A stretch of DNA of 64,000 nucleotides from Cryobacterium sp. Y29 (GTDB taxonomy: Bacteria; Actinomycetota; Actinomycetes; Actinomycetales; Microbacteriaceae). Below the pieces are notes generated by a model. The model made no database searches. It saw only the letters and a program-made list of their open reading frames with translations, and was not told the origin of the DNA. Of this stretch, positions 8,235 to 16,699 are shown piece by piece. A program made the position numbers and the translations under genes. Position 1 is the stretch's first letter. Each line of letters opens with the position of its first letter. The stretch spans positions 62,001 to 126,000 of the forward strand of contig NZ_PJJN01000032.1 in assembly GCF_002929825.1 (NCBI RefSeq), read 5' to 3'.

Positions 8235-9098
8235 CTATTCGTCGCTGAGGTTGTCACTCAGGATGCCGAGCACGGTTGATCGCGTTGACCGCGACGCCTC
8301 CCCTAATCGCCCGGACACGATTTCGACGAGCGACTCGATCAAGATTGCATGTGGAACCCGGGACGTGTACTCCAGTTCGTGACGGAAGGATCCGTGTGCC
8401 GGCGCGACTACGAGTGCGATGTCGGCGAGCGAAACCAACGGGGAACTCGCAAACGACGTCACCACGACCAGCACGGCATTCGCTGCGCGTGCCGACCGGG
8501 CAGCCTTGATGCTCGACTCATTGGCACCGCTCCCGCTGATGACGACGCAGGCATCTGCGGGTCGCAACTGGCGTGCTGAAATCTGCTGGCCGATCGGATC
8601 GGAGACGAATTCTGTGGGGCGCCCGATGGCGGTCAATCTCATCGCCAGGTCAGACGCCAAGGGCGCCGACAGCCCGTTGGCAAGCGCCAGCACCCGGTTT
8701 GCCGTCGTGATGCGCTGTACGGCCTCTTCGACCGCGCTTTCGGTGAGTACATCGGTAATCTGCGGCAGGGCCATCGATAACGCGAAGATATCGGCTCGAA
8801 TTCGTCCGAGCGCAGACGAACCGTAGTCTGCTACCGCGCTGGTCGATTGGGCCAGTTCTCGCGCCAGGGCAACGCGCAGTTGCGGATATCCCCGATAGCC
8901 GAGAGTTTGACAGGTGCGGATGACCGTGGAGCGGGCGACGCCGGCGCGTTCGGCGAGCTCCTGCGCTGTAAGTTCGACGATCAAATCCATATCGGCGAGT
9001 ATGCATTCGGCCACTCGACGTTCTGTGCGTTGCAGGGAATTGACCACCGTGGCCATGCGTGTACTCGGGGTTGCCTCGTCACTTCCAGTCCAGCCCAC
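8235..9098 (-). CDS. RpiR/MurR family transcriptional regulator (SIS domain)
   Basis: A 287-aa regulator: N-terminal RpiR helix-turn-helix (LTAQELAERAGVARSTVIR at about 43-61) and a C-terminal SIS sugar-phosphate-binding domain (about 125-260; VLALANGLSAPLA, DACVVISGSGANESS). It starts at a GTG at 9098, four bases after the stop of the permease gene, with AAGGGA inside that gene's end; an in-frame ATG at 9056 is the alternative. It is the last gene of the phn-like operon and is probably its regulator, sensing a phosphorylated ligand. The palindrome at 13268-13284 is a candidate target. Confidence 0.9.
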   Translation of the reverse strand: MGWTGSDEATPSTRMATVVNSLQRTERRVAECILADMDLIVELTAQELAERAGVARSTVIRTCQTLGYRGYPQLRVALARELAQSTSAVADYGSSALGRIRADIFALSMALPQITDVLTESAVEEAVQRITTANRVLALANGLSAPLASDLAMRLTAIGRPTEFVSDPIGQQISARQLRPADACVVISGSGANESSIKAARSARAANAVLVVVTSFASSPLVSLADIALVVAPAHGSFRHELEYTSRVPHAILIESLVEIVSGRLGEASRSTRSTVLGILSDNLSDE

Positions 9099-9102
9099 AG
9101 GC

Positions 9103-9894
9103 TTATGTCCCTTCTACAATCCGACGCCGAATGGCGCCGGAGATCGCGTCGATGCCCATCGTCACGATGACCACGACGATGATGAGCACCCCGACGGTCG
9201 ACCACTCCCGAAATTGAGTGTACGAGGTGAGCATGTCCCCGATGCCACCCACGCCAATGAGGCCGAGTACAGCGGAGGAACGAACGTTGATTTCGAATCG
9301 ATAGAGCCAAAACGATATGAAGTCCGGCGTTGCCGACGGCCATACTCCCCACCGTAAGATCTGAGCGATGTTTCCCCCGGATGCCCGAGTCGCTTCGATG
9401 GGACCGGGGTCGACACCTTCGATGGCCTCGTACCCCCATTTTCCTAGTGTGCCCACGCTTCCAATCGCCAGTGCCAGGGCTCCTGTGAGTGGTGTCAGTC
9501 CGGTTACTGACAGGATCGCGATCGCAATGATGATTTCCGGAACGGCGCGAATGATCGCGAACCCCACTCTCATGCTCCAACGCACGGGGGCTGGTGAAAA
9601 GCCGCGGGCCGCGAGGAAGCCCAGCGGGAACGACAGCAAGATTCCGATGACCGTACCTACCCACGCCATCGCCACCGACTTCCAGGTCTGCCCGAGGGCC
9701 TCGGGGACTTTGGACCAATTCGGATCGGAAAACATGAGCCACAGATAGTGCATTACCTGTGCGGGTAGATCCGCGAGCCGCGCCCAGTTGACGTCGACAG
9801 ACCAGAACGCCCCGATCACGACCGCACCCACAATTATCATGGCGGTGCTGCGCCCCCAGGCGCGTCGCCTACTCGGTATTGTCAACACGGTCAT
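9103..9894 (-). CDS. phnE: PhnE-like ABC transporter permease (second)
   Basis: Inner-membrane permease of the phosphonate/phosphite-type ABC family, 263 aa with several hydrophobic segments. The EAA-type cytoplasmic loop is visible as EATRASGGNIAQILRWGVWP, followed by the family's RSSAVLGLIGVGGIGDML. Its start overlaps the end of the first permease gene by four bases (ATGA-type coupling). Two different PhnE subunits probably form a heterodimer served by the adjacent ATPase. Confidence 0.92.
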   Translation of the reverse strand: MTVLTIPSRRRAWGRSTAMIIVGAVVIGAFWSVDVNWARLADLPAQVMHYLWLMFSDPNWSKVPEALGQTWKSVAMAWVGTVIGILLSFPLGFLAARGFSPAPVRWSMRVGFAIIRAVPEIIIAIAILSVTGLTPLTGALALAIGSVGTLGKWGYEAIEGVDPGPIEATRASGGNIAQILRWGVWPSATPDFISFWLYRFEINVRSSAVLGLIGVGGIGDMLTSYTQFREWSTVGVLIIVVVIVTMGIDAISGAIRRRIVEGT

Positions 9895-10718
9895 ACCAGC
9901 CTCCGCCGCACGGCATTACTGAGCAGATCGAGAGCCATTACGATTATCAAAATTTCCAGAATTATCAAGGAGAGTTGGTCATAGCGATAGAACGTGCGCA
10001 CCGCGTCGATGAGCAGACCCAGTCCGCCGGCACCGACGAGTCCCAGCACCGCCGATGCCCGCACGTTGAGCTCGAGTACGTAGAGAGTCTGGTTGATAAA
10101 ACTCGGCATGATGTCAGGCAGCGCGGAGGCACGATTGATCTGCACTTGGTTTCCGCCCGCAGCCCTGCCCGCTTCCAGCGCACCCGGATCGTTGGCCTCG
10201 ATGGATTCGGACACCATCTTCACGATTATCCCGACGTTGAAGAGCACGAGCGCGATGATGCCCGGCAGCGCCCCCACCCCGACCATGGCCACGAGAATCG
10301 CAGCGTAGAGAAGGTCCGGGATCGACCGAATCACATTGAGTACCGCGCGTACGAGGCGCCGGCTGTACCCGTTCGGGTTGGTCAGGCGGGCCGTAGCCAG
10401 ACTGAGGGGCAGGGACACGACCGCTGCGACCGCGGTAGCGATGACGGCCATCTGGAGCGTTTCCAGCAGCGCGGGAACCGTGCGTGGAAAAAAACTCCAG
10501 TCCGGGACCAACAGCTGCAGTATTTTCTCGGCGCCGTTCTGCCAATTGCGGGCAATGGCCTCGAGACTGAAGTCGATTCCCCATTGCGGGCTCAGCGTGA
10601 TGACCGTGATTATGGCCACGAGACCCACCGCACACCAGGGTTTCCACTGGCACCCTGGTCGAGGGGGAATGTCGAGGGTTGCGATCGTGCGTGCCACGGT
10701 GGCACCCCGAGCGCTCAT
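9891..10718 (-). CDS. phnE: PhnE-like ABC transporter permease (first)
   Basis: 275-aa inner-membrane permease paralogous to its downstream neighbour. It shows the loop [20 protein letters not shown] and [19 protein letters not shown], both typical of PhnE. It overlaps the ATPase gene by four bases upstream and the second permease by four bases downstream, so all are one transcript. Substrate specificity is set by the binding protein and is not evident from the permeases. Confidence 0.93.
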   Translation of the reverse strand: MSARGATVARTIATLDIPPRPGCQWKPWCAVGLVAIITVITLSPQWGIDFSLEAIARNWQNGAEKILQLLVPDWSFFPRTVPALLETLQMAVIATAVAAVVSLPLSLATARLTNPNGYSRRLVRAVLNVIRSIPDLLYAAILVAMVGVGALPGIIALVLFNVGIIVKMVSESIEANDPGALEAGRAAGGNQVQINRASALPDIMPSFINQTLYVLELNVRASAVLGLVGAGGLGLLIDAVRTFYRYDQLSLIILEILIIVMALDLLSNAVRRRLV

Positions 10719-11527
10719 AGACCAAGCACGTCCGCCGACTCAACCGATCGACCGTAGATCTTTGCGAACACGGCGTCGCTGGCAGATTCGACCGGACCGT
10801 CAAACACCACTTCTCCGGCCCGGAGACCAATAATCCGTGTGCCGTAGCTGCGGGCGAGGTCGATGAGGTGCAGGTTGGTGATCACGGTGATTCCCAAGTC
10901 CTGATTGATACGCCGCAAATCATCCATCACCTCGTGCGCAGTTGGCGGGTCCAGGCTGGCTACCGGTTCGTCGGCCAGAACCAGACGAGGCTCCTGGCAT
11001 AGGGCGCGGGCGATGGCGACTCGTTGCTGCTGCCCCCCGGACAAGCTCGATGCGCGGTCCCAGACTTTCGAGAGGATGCCCACCCGATTCAGGGCTTCGA
11101 AGGCAATCTCTCGGTCGGACGCGCGATAGGCGCCCAGCAGCAGGGTACGCAGGGTTGTCGTGTGCGCCAGCCGCCCCACCAGCACGTTGTTGAGAACGCT
11201 CGTGCGTTTGGCCAGGTTGAATCCCTGAAAAATCATTCCGATTTCACCCCGCAGGCGCCTGAGCTCGCCGCCGCGGGCGCTTTCCAGGTGATAACCGCCC
11301 ACGCGCAGCGAACCGGACGTGATCGGGACCAGCCCGTTGATGGTGCGGATCAGGCTGCTCTTGCCGGATCCAGAGAGCCCCACCACGGAGACCATCTCCC
11401 CTGGCCGAATGTCGAGCGACACGTTCTTCAAGGCGACCACGCCACTGGCATAGCGCACTGTGACATCACGCATGCTCACCGACCACGGCGATGCTGCGCC
11501 CGTTGGAGACGTGTGCTCGACGACCAC
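10715..11527 (-). CDS. phnC: PhnC-like ABC transporter ATP-binding protein
   Basis: 270-aa ATPase energising the two PhnE-like permeases. Walker A is GLSGSGKSS (about residues 50-58), the ABC signature is [15 protein letters not shown] and Walker B is [14 protein letters not shown]. The start is a GTG at 11527, two bases after the binding-protein stop, implying translational coupling. About 20 extra N-terminal residues precede the conserved MRDVTVRY. It acts on the cytoplasmic face of the membrane. Confidence 0.94.
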   Translation of the reverse strand: MVVEHTSPTGAASPWSVSMRDVTVRYASGVVALKNVSLDIRPGEMVSVVGLSGSGKSSLIRTINGLVPITSGSLRVGGYHLESARGGELRRLRGEIGMIFQGFNLAKRTSVLNNVLVGRLAHTTTLRTLLLGAYRASDREIAFEALNRVGILSKVWDRASSLSGGQQQRVAIARALCQEPRLVLADEPVASLDPPTAHEVMDDLRRINQDLGITVITNLHLIDLARSYGTRIIGLRAGEVVFDGPVESASDAVFAKIYGRSVESADVLGL

Positions 11528-11529
11528 GG

Positions 11530-12513
11530 TTACTGCAGCCCGAGTTGTGTGGCCGCGTCGGCCACAACGTCGAGGGAGGACGGATCTGCCAGGGCGAGTT
11601 TGCTGATGGAGTAGACGCTCATGAGCGCTGCAGAGCCGTCAACGGTATTGGAATATTCGGCAAGCGCGGTGGTGATTTTGTCCTGTAGCTCGTGCGACAG
11701 GCTCTTGCTGAGCGCGACTCCATCGTTGGGAATCTCGGTGGTCAGGGCAAAAACGACGACTTTCTGTCCAACATCGGGTACGTCCTTGGACACGATGTCG
11801 CGGGCGTCCCAGAAGCTGAACCCCACTTCAGCATCGCCGTTGTAGACGGCGAGAACGGATGCGTCGTTAGCCGTGACGGGAATCGTCTCGATATCCGTAT
11901 CGATGTTCAGACCAGCGTTCTTCAGCGCGAGCATGGGGTAGATGTAACCGGCAGGTGACCCCGGACCGAGCATAGCGACCGTTGCACCGGTCATTTTCTC
12001 GATGGCGTCCAGGCCGGCGGGGCCGACGAGGGCGTCCGCCCCATTGCAGAAGAGCTTGCCGTCGCGTTCGACCGGCGCATCGTTGCAATACTTGTCGGGA
12101 TTGTTGGTCATGAACTGGGCGGGGTAGCTGATGTTTCCGCCGCGCTCGGTCTGCAAGACCACGGATGCACCGTACATGTCGCTTGCCTGATACAGCTGGA
12201 GAGAAGGCAGAAACCCGATCTGCGCCTGTTCAGCACCCATCGCTTCAACGGCGGCCTGGTAATCCTTCGCCACCACCCCCTTGACGGGGATGCCGAGGGC
12301 TTTGGTGAGCATGTCGGTGAGCGGCTTGGCCGTGTCGACGAGACCGGCTTGGTCTTGTGAGGGGACGAGAGCAAGGGTGAGGGAGGTCGGATCGGTCTCG
12401 GGCGACGCTGTGGTTGTCGCCTCGGCGGAACATCCGGCCAGGGCGGCGGATGCCACCATCATGAGTCCGGCTAAGGAAAGGGTCTTCGTGGATAACACTG
12501 TGTCTGCCTTCAA
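11530..12513 (-). CDS. phnD: PhnD-like phosphonate/organophosphate-binding lipoprotein
   Basis: Extracytoplasmic substrate-binding protein of 327 aa. A lipoprotein signal with lipobox LAGC at about residues 25-28 anchors it to the membrane; the periplasmic-binding fold follows ([23 protein letters not shown]). The start is a TTG at 12513 overlapping the HAD stop (TTGA). It contains two cysteines about 14 residues apart (KYCNDAP, LFCNG), which might form a disulfide. The family binds phosphonates, phosphite or phosphate esters; which one here is unknown. No C-P lyase genes are nearby. Confidence 0.9.
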   Translation of the reverse strand: MKADTVLSTKTLSLAGLMMVASAALAGCSAEATTTASPETDPTSLTLALVPSQDQAGLVDTAKPLTDMLTKALGIPVKGVVAKDYQAAVEAMGAEQAQIGFLPSLQLYQASDMYGASVVLQTERGGNISYPAQFMTNNPDKYCNDAPVERDGKLFCNGADALVGPAGLDAIEKMTGATVAMLGPGSPAGYIYPMLALKNAGLNIDTDIETIPVTANDASVLAVYNGDAEVGFSFWDARDIVSKDVPDVGQKVVVFALTTEIPNDGVALSKSLSHELQDKITTALAEYSNTVDGSAALMSVYSISKLALADPSSLDVVADAATQLGLQ

Positions 12514-13238
12514 TTCTCAAGATGCGGGAGAGGAACAATCGCACCCGGCGTCTCATGGGAGAGCCAGGCCGTGATGACCGGGAAGAGCTCATCAAGACGC
12601 TCGGCCCGGTACGTGGGGGTGGCGCCGGGTGGCGCGGTGGAACCGATGAGAGCTGTCTGGAACCCCTGGAGGCTGGCTGGCTGGAGGTCGTTGACCCACA
12701 CGTCTCCGATGCTCAAAAGACGAAACATGTGGTCCGAAGGAACTGTGCGCAAGCGGTCGAGGACGACTCTGAGTCCGGATGGCTTCCCCACCGACGTGAT
12801 GACGTCGTCGAAGGCGTCGTGCAGGTCCAAGGCGTCGAGGGCCTCCAGGATGCGCATTGCCGGCGCGTTCGTCGCCAGGACGAGAAGTGCATCATCACGA
12901 ATCTCGCGAAGAAATGGCGCCAACCCCGGAACGGTTTCGATCGGCGCCCGGGCTCCGGCGAGATCCGCACGTGATCGCAGATAGGCGCGATTTAGGTCCT
13001 CACCGGGTATCGCGAAGAATGATGCGGCCAGACGAACAGCGTCGTAGTCGTCGATGGGTCGAATCGCTAACGCGTTCGTCTGAATTTTTTTCTGTTGCTG
13101 GACGACGGCGAGGAAATCCGCCCGGTCATCAGGGTGGAGTGATTCGGCGACGCACTCGGCATAACGAGCGACCGGCCCGTCCCCGAGCGAGATGGTGCCA
13201 TCAAAGTCAAAGAGCAGCACTCGACTATTGCGGTGCAT
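12510..13238 (-). CDS. HAD-superfamily hydrolase, phosphonatase/phosphatase type
   Basis: 242-aa haloacid-dehalogenase phosphohydrolase. Motif I is FDFDGT (nucleophile Asp11, acid/base Asp13), motif II is VLATNAP and motif IV is GDVWVND. It opens the phn-like operon and overlaps the binding-protein gene by four bases, so it is likely to dephosphorylate whatever the transporter brings in. It lacks the context (an AEP transaminase) expected for a phosphonoacetaldehyde hydrolase, so I favour a phosphatase acting on an imported ester. Cytoplasmic. Confidence 0.85.
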   Translation of the reverse strand: MHRNSRVLLFDFDGTISLGDGPVARYAECVAESLHPDDRADFLAVVQQQKKIQTNALAIRPIDDYDAVRLAASFFAIPGEDLNRAYLRSRADLAGARAPIETVPGLAPFLREIRDDALLVLATNAPAMRILEALDALDLHDAFDDVITSVGKPSGLRVVLDRLRTVPSDHMFRLLSIGDVWVNDLQPASLQGFQTALIGSTAPPGATPTYRAERLDELFPVITAWLSHETPGAIVPLPHLEN

Positions 13239-13267
13239 ATCGCCTTCCCGTCAATCCCTCCGCCCGA

Positions 13268-13284
13268 TTGGACGTTGCGTCCAA
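13268..13284. promoter_or_regulatory. Palindromic operator in the divergent phn-like promoter region
   Basis: TTGGACG-TTG-CGTCCAA is a perfect 7-bp inverted repeat in the 93-bp gap between the divergent HAD gene and the unknown gene at 13332. A further half-site TGGACG lies at 13300-13305. It is a candidate site for the operon's RpiR regulator; binding is inferred. Confidence 0.55.
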
Positions 13285-13331
13285 ACTAAAAGCTTTATGT
13301 GGACGTAGTGTCGTTATTGTGGAAACAACAG

Positions 13332-14087
13332 ATGAACGATCACAGCAGTAGCGCCGTTTACGCTGGGCAGATGGAGACCGAACGTCTCGCAGGCCGACTG
13401 CACGACCTTGTGGCAGCATCCGCTCTGATTGGGCGCGGTGCGCCGGTCAAGGCGACCCTGGCAGAATGGGCACCGTACCTCCTGCCCCAAATCGTCGCCG
13501 ATCGGGCAACGGGCGAATTCGAGCGGTGGGCACACTCCACGGTCCTCGATGAAAACACCGAGACACCAGTGGTTTCTCGAGAACTGTTTGAAACGCTCCA
13601 TTCCGAGGCTGGCCTCCCGTCGTCGTGGCCGGTTGGAAACGCCGGGCTACTGCATGTCTATGGATACCTGCTGTCGAACGTTCCCACTCCCTACGGCTAC
13701 AAGCGGGATCGCTGGATAGACGGACGGATGGCCGCTGTTCTGGGTATGAACCCGACCTACTTTCTTCCCTGGGCGACCGAACCCGGCACTCTGCTCAAAC
13801 GGGTCACCGATGCGGTATTTCCTATCCTCACCGAGCATCATCCACGCCCGATAACGGTGGCGCGCTTCGACGATGTCGTCGACCAGGAAAGTGGCCGGTT
13901 TTTTCGCACCGCAATTGTCAACGACCGCAATAACGAGCAGTCGGCGTTGATCTACGGCGTCGGCCACGGTGCTGCTCTGAAGGTCGTGACGGTGTTTCCA
14001 GTCTCTGAACCAACGACCGTGTGGTTGGAGGCTCTGCGCAGTGAACCGCCACGACCGCGCTACAACGTGTCGTCTGGGGCAGAGTAG
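13332..14087 (+). CDS. Uncharacterised protein divergent from the phn-like operon
   Basis: A 251-aa soluble protein I cannot assign. It has no signal peptide, membrane segment or recognised motif. Notable segments are LLHVYGYLLSNV, TPYGYKRDRWIDGRMAAVLG and a C-terminal beta-rich stretch (ALIYGVGHGAALKVVTVFPV). Start at ATG 13332 has GGAAAC upstream; a GTG at 13299 is possible. It shares a divergent promoter with the HAD-phnDCEE-rpiR operon and may act on the imported compound. It is convergent with the CoA lyase gene, with only 7 bp between stops. Confidence 0.75.
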   Translation: MNDHSSSAVYAGQMETERLAGRLHDLVAASALIGRGAPVKATLAEWAPYLLPQIVADRATGEFERWAHSTVLDENTETPVVSRELFETLHSEAGLPSSWPVGNAGLLHVYGYLLSNVPTPYGYKRDRWIDGRMAAVLGMNPTYFLPWATEPGTLLKRVTDAVFPILTEHHPRPITVARFDDVVDQESGRFFRTAIVNDRNNEQSALIYGVGHGAALKVVTVFPVSEPTTVWLEALRSEPPRPRYNVSSGAE

Positions 14088-14094
14088 TCGCGGC

Positions 14095-15018
14095 TCAGCG
14101 GGCGGCCCGGCGCAGTACGGCCTCGGCGTGGCGCAGCACGGGGCCGTCGATCATGCGGCCCCCGTGCTGAAAAACACCGCGCGCACTCGCGGCGGCTTCG
14201 AGCAGCCCGAGGGCATAGTCCACCTCGGCGACGGTCGGCTGATAGGCGGCCCGAATGACCTCCACCTGGCTGGGGTGGATGCAGGCCGTCGCGGTGAAGC
14301 CGCTCGCGACGGCATCCGCTGCCTCGTGTTCGAGGCCGGCCGTGTCGGTGATGTCGAGATGTACGGCATCGATCGCGGCCTTGTCGTGGGCCCGAGCGGC
14401 CAGTAATACCTGGGAGCGTGCATAGCGGGCGACGTCGCGGTAGCTACTGTCGGTGAACCGGCTCGAGGTACCACCGAGCGAGGCGAGGAGATCTTCGGCC
14501 CCCCACATGAGCGCGACGACGTTACGTGCTGCGGCAATCTCCGTCGCTGAGATGACGCCGGCGGCGGTTTCGCACAGGGCGATCACCCGGTACTCGGCCA
14601 GGCGTTCGACCTGGCCGGCGCTGACAGTTTTGGCGAGCATGACGTCGCGGTATTCTGTGCGCTCGAGCGCGGCCAGGTCGAGCGCAAAATCGGTCGTGTC
14701 GGCCGGATTGATGCGCACGATCGTGCGGGCAGCCTCAAGCGGCTTCTCGATCAGCGCGCGCCGCGCAGCGGCCCGGTCCTCGGGCGCGACGGCGTCCTCC
14801 AGGTCGAGGATGACGGCGTCGGCACGCTCGGCCGCCTTCGCATAGCGCTCGGGCCGATCGGCCGGGCAGAACAGCAGAGCCGGGCCCAGCGTGAACGGCG
14901 CCGGGGTGAAGGGGCTGAGCCCGGCAGGACTGTCATCGAAGGGATCGGGGCCGGTCGGGTCGAAGTCCGGGTCGAACTCTTCCCCACCGAACAGGTCGCC
15001 GTCGAACGCGCCGCTCAT
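14095..15018 (-). CDS. HpcH/HpaI-family CoA ester lyase (HMG-CoA lyase-like, CitE type)
   Basis: 307-aa TIM-barrel acyl-CoA lyase of the CitE/malyl-CoA lyase family. Family features are ALLFCPADRPERYAKA, ILDLEDAVAPEDR (metal-binding), VRINPADT and EVIRAAYQPT. In Mycobacterium the protein in the equivalent position (Rv2498c) is reported as a beta-hydroxyacyl-CoA lyase in leucine catabolism, cleaving (S)-HMG-CoA; the same gene order here supports that role. The start at 15018 overlaps the MaoC stop (ATGA). The acidic first ~45 residues are unusual and may be unstructured. Confidence 0.88.
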   Translation of the reverse strand: MSGAFDGDLFGGEEFDPDFDPTGPDPFDDSPAGLSPFTPAPFTLGPALLFCPADRPERYAKAAERADAVILDLEDAVAPEDRAAARRALIEKPLEAARTIVRINPADTTDFALDLAALERTEYRDVMLAKTVSAGQVERLAEYRVIALCETAAGVISATEIAAARNVVALMWGAEDLLASLGGTSSRFTDSSYRDVARYARSQVLLAARAHDKAAIDAVHLDITDTAGLEHEAADAVASGFTATACIHPSQVEVIRAAYQPTVAEVDYALGLLEAAASARGVFQHGGRMIDGPVLRHAEAVLRRAAR

Positions 15019-15512
15019 TGGGCGGCGTCCCGGCACCAGACCAGCACAGTGCGCACGGCCGTGCCCACGACAACGTCGTCCTGGTTACGCCCGGTGTGTT
15101 CGAGCGTGATGATCCCCTGTCCCTGGCGGCTCGCGGAGAGGCGTTTGTCGGTGACGATGCTCTCTGAGTAGAGGGTGTCTCCGTGGTGCAGCGGATGGGG
15201 AAACGTCACGGCCGAAAATCCCAGGTTCGCCACGATCGTGCCCTGGGTCAATTGCGCCACCGAGCTGCCGACCATGGTCGAGAGGGTGAACATGGAATTG
15301 ACCAGGCGTTCGCCGAACGGCTGGGTGGCCGACCAGGCTGCGTCGAGATGCAACGCCTGCGTGTTCATGGTCATCGTCGTGAACAGCACGTTGTCGGCCT
15401 CGGTCACGGTGCGGCCGGGGCGGTGCTGATACAGCGCATCGAGGTCGAACTCCTCGAAGTAGAGACCGCGCTGGCGCACCGGGTGGCGCTCGGGCGTATC
15501 GGGATCGGACAT
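15015..15512 (-). CDS. MaoC-like enoyl-CoA hydratase
   Basis: 165-aa hot-dog-fold hydratase. Conserved features are YFEEFDLDALYQHRPGRTVTEADNVLFT at the N-terminus (seen in two parts: YFEEFDLDALYQHRPGRT and VTEADNVLFT) and HPLHHGDTLYSES centrally. In the syntenic mycobacterial cluster the equivalent (Rv2499c) hydrates an unsaturated branched dicarboxylyl-CoA, which would place it between methylcrotonyl-CoA carboxylase and the lyase (methylglutaconyl-CoA to HMG-CoA). A strong AGGAGAAG precedes the start. Translationally coupled to the lyase gene downstream. Confidence 0.88.
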   Translation of the reverse strand: MSDPDTPERHPVRQRGLYFEEFDLDALYQHRPGRTVTEADNVLFTTMTMNTQALHLDAAWSATQPFGERLVNSMFTLSTMVGSSVAQLTQGTIVANLGFSAVTFPHPLHHGDTLYSESIVTDKRLSASRQGQGIITLEHTGRNQDDVVVGTAVRTVLVWCRDAAQ

Positions 15513-15532
15513 CTGCTTCTCCTAAATCTGGG

Positions 15533-16699
15533 TCAGCTGGCGAATCCCAGGGCCCGCGAGATGACCATGAGCTGCACCTCGGTCGTGCCCTCGCCCAGCT
15601 CGAGCACCTTGGAATCACGATAGTGCCGCGCGACCGGATTCTCGTTCAGAAAGCCGTATCCGCCGAAGATCTGCGTGGCATCGCGGGCGTTGTCCATAGC
15701 CGCCTCGCTGCCGACCATCTTGGCGATCGAAGCCTCCATCTTGAAGGGTTTGCCGTTGATCATTTTCAGCGCAGCGTCGTAGTAGGCGAGGCGCGCGGTG
15801 TGAACGCGCGCCTGCATCCGTGCAATCTTGAACGCGATGTGCTGATTGGAGCCGATGGAGCGGCCGAAGACATTACGGCTGTTTGCATAGCGGATCGACT
15901 CTTCGAGGCAGCCCTGCGCCGCACCGGTGCACAGCGCGGCGAAGGCGACGCGGCCCTCGTCGAGAGTCTGCACGAAGTTGGCGAAGCCGCGGCCACGCTC
16001 CCCGAGCAGGTTCGCCTCCGGCACGCGCACGTTGTCGAACACAAGCGGGTGGGTGTCTGAAGTGTGCCAGCCGACCTTGTCGTACGGCGGGAGCGCCGTG
16101 AAACCGGGGGTCGGTGTCGGCACCAGGATGGCGGTCAGTTCTTTCTTGATGGAACCGTCGGCGCGAGTAGCCTCCCCCGTGACCGCGGTCACCGTCACCA
16201 GGCGGGTAATGTCCGACCCGGAGTTGGTGATGAACTGCTTCGTGCCGTTGATCACCCATTCGCCGCCCGTGAGCTCGGCGGTGGTCTTGGTTCCCGCGGC
16301 GTCTGAGCCGGCATCCGCTTCGGTGAGGCCGAACGCGGCGAGCGCTGAGCCACTTGCCAGGCGCGGAACCCACTCGTGCTTCTGCGCCTCGGTGCCGCTG
16401 CGGAACACCGGCATGATGCCCAGGCCCACTCCGGCCTCGAGGGTGACGGCGATGCTCTGGTCGACGCGGGCGAGCTGCTCCACCGCGAGGCAGAGCGCGA
16501 AGTAGTCATTGCCCTGGCCGCCGTACTCCGCGGGGAACGGCAGTCCGAACAAGCCCATCTGCCCCATTTCGGCGATGATGCCGTAGGGCAGGCGGCGCAG
16601 GGTGTCGTACTCGTAGGCGGCCGGCGCGACAACGGTATCGGCGAAGTCTCGAACCTGGTCGCTCAGGGCTTGGTATTCGGGGGTGAGTTCGTAGGTCAT
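15533..16699 (-). CDS. Acyl-CoA dehydrogenase, isovaleryl-CoA dehydrogenase-like
   Basis: 388-aa FAD enzyme introducing the alpha-beta double bond into a short branched acyl-CoA. The family signatures are [36 protein letters not shown] and the C-terminal [11 protein letters not shown] / [26 protein letters not shown] glutamate in LELGEGTTE near the C-terminus is the usual catalytic-base region. It overlaps the carboxylase alpha gene by four bases (ATGA). Position after accD1-accA1 matches mycobacterial fadE19, pointing to isovaleryl-CoA to 3-methylcrotonyl-CoA. Confidence 0.92.
   Translation of the reverse strand: MTYELTPEYQALSDQVRDFADTVVAPAAYEYDTLRRLPYGIIAEMGQMGLFGLPFPAEYGGQGNDYFALCLAVEQLARVDQSIAVTLEAGVGLGIMPVFRSGTEAQKHEWVPRLASGSALAAFGLTEADAGSDAAGTKTTAELTGGEWVINGTKQFITNSGSDITRLVTVTAVTGEATRADGSIKKELTAILVPTPTPGFTALPPYDKVGWHTSDTHPLVFDNVRVPEANLLGERGRGFANFVQTLDEGRVAFAALCTGAAQGCLEESIRYANSRNVFGRSIGSNQHIAFKIARMQARVHTARLAYYDAALKMINGKPFKMEASIAKMVGSEAAMDNARDATQIFGGYGFLNENPVARHYRDSKVLELGEGTTEVQLMVISRALGFAS

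Noticed and set aside
12510-13238. Phosphonoacetaldehyde hydrolase (phnX)
   Set aside because: No 2-aminoethylphosphonate transaminase nearby and the sequence lacks a clear Schiff-base lysine context, so only the HAD family is claimed.
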